Shown piece by piece: positions 59,839 through 64,000 of a stretch of DNA of 64,000 nucleotides. How positions within the stretch are numbered: position 1 is the first letter of the stretch; each line of letters starts with the position of its first letter. The translations under genes were made by a program, and so were the position numbers. Origin of the DNA: Solimicrobium sp043758755 (lineage in GTDB: Bacteria; Pseudomonadota; Gammaproteobacteria; Burkholderiales; Burkholderiaceae_D); assembly GCA_043758755.1 (NCBI GenBank), contig JAYVMW010000015.1, positions 1-64,000 of the forward strand. The letters run 5' to 3'. The notes under the pieces were generated by a model. That model saw nothing but the letters and a program-made list of their open reading frames with translations. It searched no databases and was not told the DNA's origin.

Positions 59839-60105
59839 ATGAACAAGCGATTAACGCCGGTAACAGGCAGAAAACCCGGCTCGTGCGCCACACTTTCGGC
59901 CCTGGCGCTGGCCGTGGCAACGATGGTTGCCGGTCCAATGGCATGTGCCGGGGAAGACAGTACCGCGAGCAACCCGTGCGCGGCAAAAAAAACCGTGAGG
60001 GCAGCCAATCCGTGCTCAGCCAAGAGCAAAAAGGCGGAAAATCCGTGCGCTCCTAAAAAGAAAAAGGGCGAGAACCCCTGCGCTGCAAAGAAAAATTCGG
60101 ATTAA
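59839..60105 (+). CDS. Small periplasmic protein with four NPC repeats
   Basis: An 88-residue protein with a signal peptide (LSALALAVATMVAGPMACAG, cleaved near CAG-E). The mature part is almost only Lys, Ala and Asn with four evenly placed Cys motifs: NPCAAKK, NPCSAKS, NPCAPKK and NPCAAKK. The pattern suggests metal binding or thiol/persulfide carriage in the periplasm. GGAG lies eight bases before ATG. It sits in the sox unit between the YeeE pair and a DUF6969-like gene. I do not know a described function. Confidence 0.75.
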   Translation: MNKRLTPVTGRKPGSCATLSALALAVATMVAGPMACAGEDSTASNPCAAKKTVRAANPCSAKSKKAENPCAPKKKKGENPCAAKKNSD

Positions 60106-60126
60106 CTGGCCGTTGAAAACATAAAA

Positions 60127-60762
60127 TTGACAACGACTTTGAACATCGTCACGGAGCACCGCACAGCTGCACAGCATCTGGCAAATGTTCATTTAAGCAT
60201 AGCCGGTAAAGGCCAGAACCTGGCGCTCCTGGCACTGGCGGGTGCCGAGCGTTTTTCTGAATGGCGTCATTATCCGAAAAACGATGCCCGCGATCCGGTT
60301 TCAGGGCGTCACTTTTTTTATCACGCGCATTCTGCCGATGAACGACCTGCACTGGAACATGGCCACTTTCATGTTTTTGTTCCGTCCGTTGATGGAAAAG
60401 GCTATTGCCATCTGGCTGGCATTGCTCTTGATGCCAGCGGCATGCCGTTGCGGATATTTACCACCAACCGCTGGGTTACCGATGAAATTTGGTGTGACCA
60501 CAGCAGGCAGGTTGAAGAACTGGATCGATTTCATCTTGAAATGCGCGGTCGTCTTGCCCCGGTCGCCGCATGGATCAACGCGTTTGTGCGCAGCTACAAA
60601 ACCGAGATTGCCGAATTGCTTAACCAGCGCGATCAGGTCGTCACTAAGCTCGCCGTAGCGCAAACATTGGGTGAGATACTGGAGGACAGACGCTTTAACA
60701 TTTTAAGTGAACGAAGGATTTCATTGCTGGAACACCTGGCCGATGCCGGATTAAGTTTTTGA
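60127..60762 (+). CDS. DUF6969-like protein of unknown function
   Basis: A 211-residue soluble protein without signal peptide, start TTG 60127. The central part is rich in His and aromatic residues (GRHFFYHAHSADERPALEHG, then HFHVFVPS; DEIWCDHSRQVEEL), which could form a metal site. To my memory it belongs to a family of uncharacterised proteins recorded as DUF6969, often in sulfur-oxidising bacteria; this was not checked. It follows the NPC-repeat gene by 21 nt. Confidence 0.6.
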   Translation: MTTTLNIVTEHRTAAQHLANVHLSIAGKGQNLALLALAGAERFSEWRHYPKNDARDPVSGRHFFYHAHSADERPALEHGHFHVFVPSVDGKGYCHLAGIALDASGMPLRIFTTNRWVTDEIWCDHSRQVEELDRFHLEMRGRLAPVAAWINAFVRSYKTEIAELLNQRDQVVTKLAVAQTLGEILEDRRFNILSERRISLLEHLADAGLSF

Positions 60763-60830
60763 ATTGAAGTCGGACCCTTGTGAAAGACAAAAAAGTTGAA
60801 ATCACATTTTTAAAATTACTGGAGACAATC

Positions 60831-61796
60831 ATGAAATTATCTATTGTATGTATCACCGCTGTGCTGGGCATGGGCTCTGCAGGCGCGGTTGAATTGCCCG
60901 GACCAGTGGTTGATACAGCCTGGCTGGCCATGCATAAAAACGAAGTGCAGATTGTTGATGTGCGCTCCGACCTGGATTCATTGAAGGCTGCGCCTAAATT
61001 TGAGACAGACAAAAAAACCGGCAAAAGGGTGTTGGTCGACGTTGGCGGCCACATCCCTGATTCGCTGACCGTAGATTTCAGCACAATACGTGCTGACCAG
61101 ACCATTAACGGATTGAAGGTTAAATACATGCTGCCTTCCAAAGAATCATTTCAACATCTTGTGCAGGAAGCCGGGATCCGGTCCGGAAAACCTGTGGTTC
61201 TGGTCGCTGTTGGCAGGGACGTCAGTGATGTTGATGAGGCGCTGCGAATGTACTGGGAATTGAAAGTGTATGGAGATGATCATGTTGCGGTGCTGGATGG
61301 TGGCATGGCGGCATGGCTGGGTGAAGGACGCGAGTTTTCGATCATTCCAACTGCCCATTCAACAGGTGACTGGATGGCAAAGGATGCCCGTGCGTCGCTG
61401 GTGGCCAGTTCTGATGAAGTAGCGAACGCATCGTCCGGAACGACAGCGCAACTGGTTGATGCCCGCAATCAGTCCCAGTACTTTGGACTGAGCAAGAAAG
61501 ACAATGTTCTGGCATTCGGCCACATTGCTGGCGCAAAGTCGTACGCGCCGGAGTTATTGCTGCGCAATCAGGACGGCGCACTTAAATTTTATCCGGCCAA
61601 TACCTACCGCAACCTGTTGGCCGGTGAAGAAATCAAACCGGATGCTCCGACAATTACCTATTGCAATACGGGTCATCTGGCCAGTGGCGCCTGGTTTGTC
61701 ATGTCAGAAATCGTTGGCGACCATTCCGTCAAACTTTATGATGGTTCCATGCATTTATGGACTAATGAGAAACGCCCGGTTGCGGGTGTCCTGTGA
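60831..61796 (+). CDS. Periplasmic tandem-rhodanese sulfurtransferase
   Basis: A 321-residue protein with a signal peptide (MKLSIVCITAVLGMGSAGAV) and two rhodanese domains. The first (VQIVDVRSDLDSLKAAPKFE... to about 165) has no active Cys in the loop (VAVGRDVSDVDEA). The second (about 185-315) has the catalytic Cys in ITYCNTGHLASGAWFV. It would transfer sulfane sulfur, for example from thiosulfate or polysulfide, in the periplasm. The GGAG ribosome site supports ATG 60831. Confidence 0.9.
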   Translation: MKLSIVCITAVLGMGSAGAVELPGPVVDTAWLAMHKNEVQIVDVRSDLDSLKAAPKFETDKKTGKRVLVDVGGHIPDSLTVDFSTIRADQTINGLKVKYMLPSKESFQHLVQEAGIRSGKPVVLVAVGRDVSDVDEALRMYWELKVYGDDHVAVLDGGMAAWLGEGREFSIIPTAHSTGDWMAKDARASLVASSDEVANASSGTTAQLVDARNQSQYFGLSKKDNVLAFGHIAGAKSYAPELLLRNQDGALKFYPANTYRNLLAGEEIKPDAPTITYCNTGHLASGAWFVMSEIVGDHSVKLYDGSMHLWTNEKRPVAGVL

Positions 61797-61943
61797 ACTG
61801 ACTGAATTAAAGGAGACCAATTTTAATACCTGATAAATGCTGTTGGAGAGCTGCGAGCGCCAACTGAATCAGAAAATTTCTGAATTGACCGGAATGTAAA
61901 TATCATCCTCAGTTAACTATTCAATAAAAACGAAAGAGACAAG
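61797..61943 (+). other. Spacer with an orphan ribosome site
   Basis: AAAGGAGACCAATTTTAATA near 61809 has the same GGAGAC signal that precedes soxZ, yeeE, the NPC gene and the rhodanese gene, but no start codon follows. It may be a leftover of a lost gene. Confidence 0.3.
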
Positions 61944-63257
61944 ATGAAGAAAAATGCAAATAATTCAGTCGTCACACCATTATTATTAAGTGTTGCAGGA
62001 ATACTTTTGAATTGCGCCGGTACAGCTAACGCGACCGATGGCTATTTCAGCCATGGTTACGGAATGACAGAAAAAGGTATGGGAGGAGCAAGCTTTGCCA
62101 CCGGACTGGATGCCATGTCAGGCGCCAACAATCCGGCCGGAATGGCATGGGCGGGAGACCGGCTCGATTTGGGCGTGGACTGGTTCAGACCTGATCGCAG
62201 CGCCGAACGCAGTGGCGCCATGCCTGGACTGAATGCCTCGGTTACCAGTGACAGCACCAATTTTTTGATTCCTGAATTGGGTTATAACCGGATGTTTGGT
62301 GCTGATCTGGCCGCAGGTATCACAATTTACGGCAATGGCGGTATGAATACCAACTATCCGGGCGGACAACTGAACTGCGGAGCCGGGCCGAAAACAGCCA
62401 ATCTGTTGTGTGGCGCAGGTGGTCTTGGCGTGAATCTGACTCAGTTGATTGTGGCGCCGACTCTGGCATGGAAGCCGACTTTGTCACAGTCGATTGGTAT
62501 TGCTCCTTTGATTGGGTATCAGCGATTTCAGGCCCAGGGTCTGCAGGCGTTCGATAATGCGCCGGGCTTTCCCCAGTTCACGTCCGCGCCTGGTTCAGTC
62601 ACCAATCTGGGCGACAGCAATTCGACCGGATTCGGTGTCAGGGTGGGATATCAGATCCATTTGGATCAATTTCAGCTGGGATTGGTGTACACCAGCAGAA
62701 TGCACATGGGCGATTTAAGTTTGTATCAGGGGCTGCTGGCCAATCATGGTGCCTTTGATATACCTGAACATTATGGAGCTGGCGTTGCCTATACTCCGTC
62801 TCCAGGCTTGCTGATCTCGTTCGATCTTGAAAGAATTGATTACGCCGACATTCCTTCGGTTGGCAATCCAGGTTCAGCACCGGCTCAGTTAGGAACTCCG
62901 AATGGTCCTGGCTTTGGCTGGTCCAATATCAATGTCGAGCGATTGGGTATGCAATGGAAATCCAGTCAGGATCTGACACTGCGGGCAGGTTATAACCAGA
63001 GCCAGAATCCGGTTTCTGGTGGCAATGTGACATTCAATATTCTGGCTCCGGGAGTTGAAACCAGACATATCACGCTGGGCGCGACCTATGCGGTCGGAAA
63101 AGATGCGGATTTAACAGTGGCCTACATGCACGCTTTCAAAAATACCGTCACTGGTTCGTCCATGTTCAACAGCATTCTCGGTCCGGGTGCCGGCGGCAAT
63201 GAAAGCATCTCCATGTTTGAAAACAGTCTTGGTGTCGCTTACAGCAAGCACTTTTAA
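61944..63257 (+). CDS. FadL/OmpP1-family outer-membrane transporter
   Basis: A 437-residue outer-membrane beta-barrel of the FadL family, which passes hydrophobic compounds laterally into the periplasm. The mature N-terminus ATDGYFSHGYGMTEKGMGGA and SFATGLDAMSGANNPAGMAW are the FadL hatch motif. The C-terminus ends in Phe (AYSKHF), as needed for barrel insertion. Its place at the end of the sox unit suggests a hydrophobic sulfur substrate, but that is inference. Confidence 0.9.
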   Translation: MKKNANNSVVTPLLLSVAGILLNCAGTANATDGYFSHGYGMTEKGMGGASFATGLDAMSGANNPAGMAWAGDRLDLGVDWFRPDRSAERSGAMPGLNASVTSDSTNFLIPELGYNRMFGADLAAGITIYGNGGMNTNYPGGQLNCGAGPKTANLLCGAGGLGVNLTQLIVAPTLAWKPTLSQSIGIAPLIGYQRFQAQGLQAFDNAPGFPQFTSAPGSVTNLGDSNSTGFGVRVGYQIHLDQFQLGLVYTSRMHMGDLSLYQGLLANHGAFDIPEHYGAGVAYTPSPGLLISFDLERIDYADIPSVGNPGSAPAQLGTPNGPGFGWSNINVERLGMQWKSSQDLTLRAGYNQSQNPVSGGNVTFNILAPGVETRHITLGATYAVGKDADLTVAYMHAFKNTVTGSSMFNSILGPGAGGNESISMFENSLGVAYSKHF

Positions 63258-63268
63258 ACGGATCAAGC

Positions 63269-63306
63269 GACTTTGATGTCACAATTTTTTTGCCGGCATC
63301 AAAGTC
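63269..63306. terminator. Inverted repeat after the FadL gene
   Basis: GACTTTGATG and CATCAAAGTC form a perfect 10-bp stem around an 18-nt loop, between the convergent FadL and glutamate-synthase-like genes. A T-run lies in the loop, not after the stem, so it is not a classical intrinsic terminator. Confidence 0.4.
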
Positions 63307-63382
63307 TGCATATCAAAACCGGAATTGCCAATGGTCGGACTGCTGTCCACACCTGGATCAGCCGGCGTTTTAAAATTTGCCT

Positions 63383-64000
63383 TTACCCCATTGCATGAAA
63401 CGATTCAGCGTGAGCGACTGGCCAGTACCTTGAATATACCTCCGGCAGGTGCGGCAGTTGCGCCGGATCGAGCAATTGCCCCTGATCCAGATAGGGTAAC
63501 AAGCTCGAAACCAATCGTACCTGGTTGGCGGAAACGCGTCGAACGATATGATGCGGGCGCAATTGATCTGGATGGGTTAATCCGGCCGCTGAAATGAGTT
63601 CGGACAAGGCCTTTAAGGTGTTGTCATGGTAATGCATTACGCGTTCGGCCTTATCCGGTACAACCAATGCGCGCTGACGGATTGGATCCTGGGTCGCAAT
63701 CCCGGTCGGGCAGCGATCGGTGTGGCAGCTTTGGGACTGGAGGCAACCTAATGCGAACATAAATCCACGCGCTGAATTGCACCAGTCTGCCCCCATTGCC
63801 AAGGTACGCGCGATATCAAAAGCCGTGATGATTTTTCCAGAAGCGCCGATCTTGATTTTGTCGCGCAAATTGCAGGCAACCAGGGTATTGTGTACCAGCA
63901 GCAGTCCTTCCTGTAATGGCACGCCAACGTGGTCGGTAAATTCCAATGGCGCCGCGCCGGTCCCTCCTTCTGCACCATCCACCACAATAAAATCGGGATA
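63383..64000 (-). CDS. FMN-binding glutamate-synthase-family protein, C-terminal part (cut by window edge)
   Basis: The visible ~205 residues begin PDFIVVDGAEGGTGAAPLEF and continue with IKIGASGKIITAFDIARTLA, ADWCNSARGFMFALGCLQSQ and SCHTDRCPTGIATQDP, the FMN-binding barrel and Cys-rich site of the glutamate synthase large-subunit family (GltB-like, single-domain form). The gene starts beyond the window. The stand-alone form is usually of uncertain function rather than true glutamate synthase. Confidence 0.85.
   Translation of the reverse strand, partial: YPDFIVVDGAEGGTGAAPLEFTDHVGVPLQEGLLLVHNTLVACNLRDKIKIGASGKIITAFDIARTLAMGADWCNSARGFMFALGCLQSQSCHTDRCPTGIATQDPIRQRALVVPDKAERVMHYHDNTLKALSELISAAGLTHPDQLRPHHIVRRVSANQVRLVSSLLPYLDQGQLLDPAQLPHLPEVYSRYWPVAHAESFHAMG

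Noticed and set aside
63325..63597. 90-codon plus-strand frame near the right edge
   Set aside because: Antisense to the glutamate-synthase-like gene, whose motifs are clear.
1..64000. CRISPR arrays, tRNA or rRNA genes, phage or integrase genes, intact insertion sequences
   Set aside because: Looked for regular direct repeats, cloverleaf-like stretches and transposase or integrase motifs and found none I can support.

Overview
The window looks like a chromosomal segment of a betaproteobacterium, probably of the Burkholderiales or Nitrosomonadales. This rests on gene content: RoxA-type ribosomal oxygenase, NasS/NasT nitrate control, a periplasmic SoxCDYZAXB system, MASE1 and DUF3369 signalling proteins, and a FadL porin. 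The protein set suggests a free-living aerobe or facultative anaerobe. It can assimilate nitrate and fully oxidise reduced sulfur compounds, and it senses through chemotaxis, c-di-GMP and two-component proteins. I see no rRNA, tRNA, CRISPR array, phage or intact insertion sequence.

Layout. 1-3.5 kb: a partial toxin with a candidate antitoxin, gene scraps, a luciferase-like monooxygenase, a truncated DJ-1 family gene and an unusual PP-loop ATPase-like protein. 3.8-10.8 kb: an isocitrate dehydrogenase, then an overlapping trio (FAD-linked oxidase, GlpD-like dehydrogenase, FGGY kinase) under an AraC-type regulator. 11.1-13.6 kb: roxA, a ParDE module with an operator-like palindrome, and a decayed outer-membrane transporter gene. 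13.6-22.4 kb: a nitrate assimilation operon read leftward (transporter, nirB, nirD, nasA, nasT, nasS). It has a consensus sigma-54 promoter, a candidate NtrC site, and a leader with two hexaloop hairpins and an intrinsic terminator.

22.6-41.4 kb is a mosaic of small metabolic, redox and signalling genes: SCP2, two diguanylate cyclases, HNH, Hpt, cytochrome b561, FMN reductase, a YgiD-type dioxygenase, a DedA-rhodanese fusion, a YkgJ-type protein, a spermidine-synthase-like protein, MCP, LysR with LldD, a solute-binding protein, an aminotransferase and a ferredoxin. Several spaces between them hold gene remnants (AI-2E permease, LysR, CoA-transferase III, HigA-type antitoxin, alpha/beta-hydrolase). 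41.5-41.7 kb is a hairpin-dense non-coding stretch. 42-49.9 kb is a signalling island: MASE1 kinase, CheY-like receiver and receiver-PAS-kinase on one strand; membrane kinase and HD-GYP regulator on the other.

50.2-63.3 kb is a sulfur oxidation locus: a full-length YeeE/YedE permease, a divergent ArsR-type regulator, soxCDYZAXB, a split YeeE/YedE pair, a small periplasmic protein with four NPC repeats, a DUF6969-like protein, a tandem rhodanese and a FadL-type porin. Together these would bring sulfur compounds in, carry them on SoxYZ, oxidise them with SoxAX, SoxB and SoxCD, and move sulfane sulfur across the membrane. Two FNR-type boxes and a perfect 30-bp A/T palindrome lie between the permease and the regulator. 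The right edge holds the C-terminal part of a glutamate-synthase-like gene.
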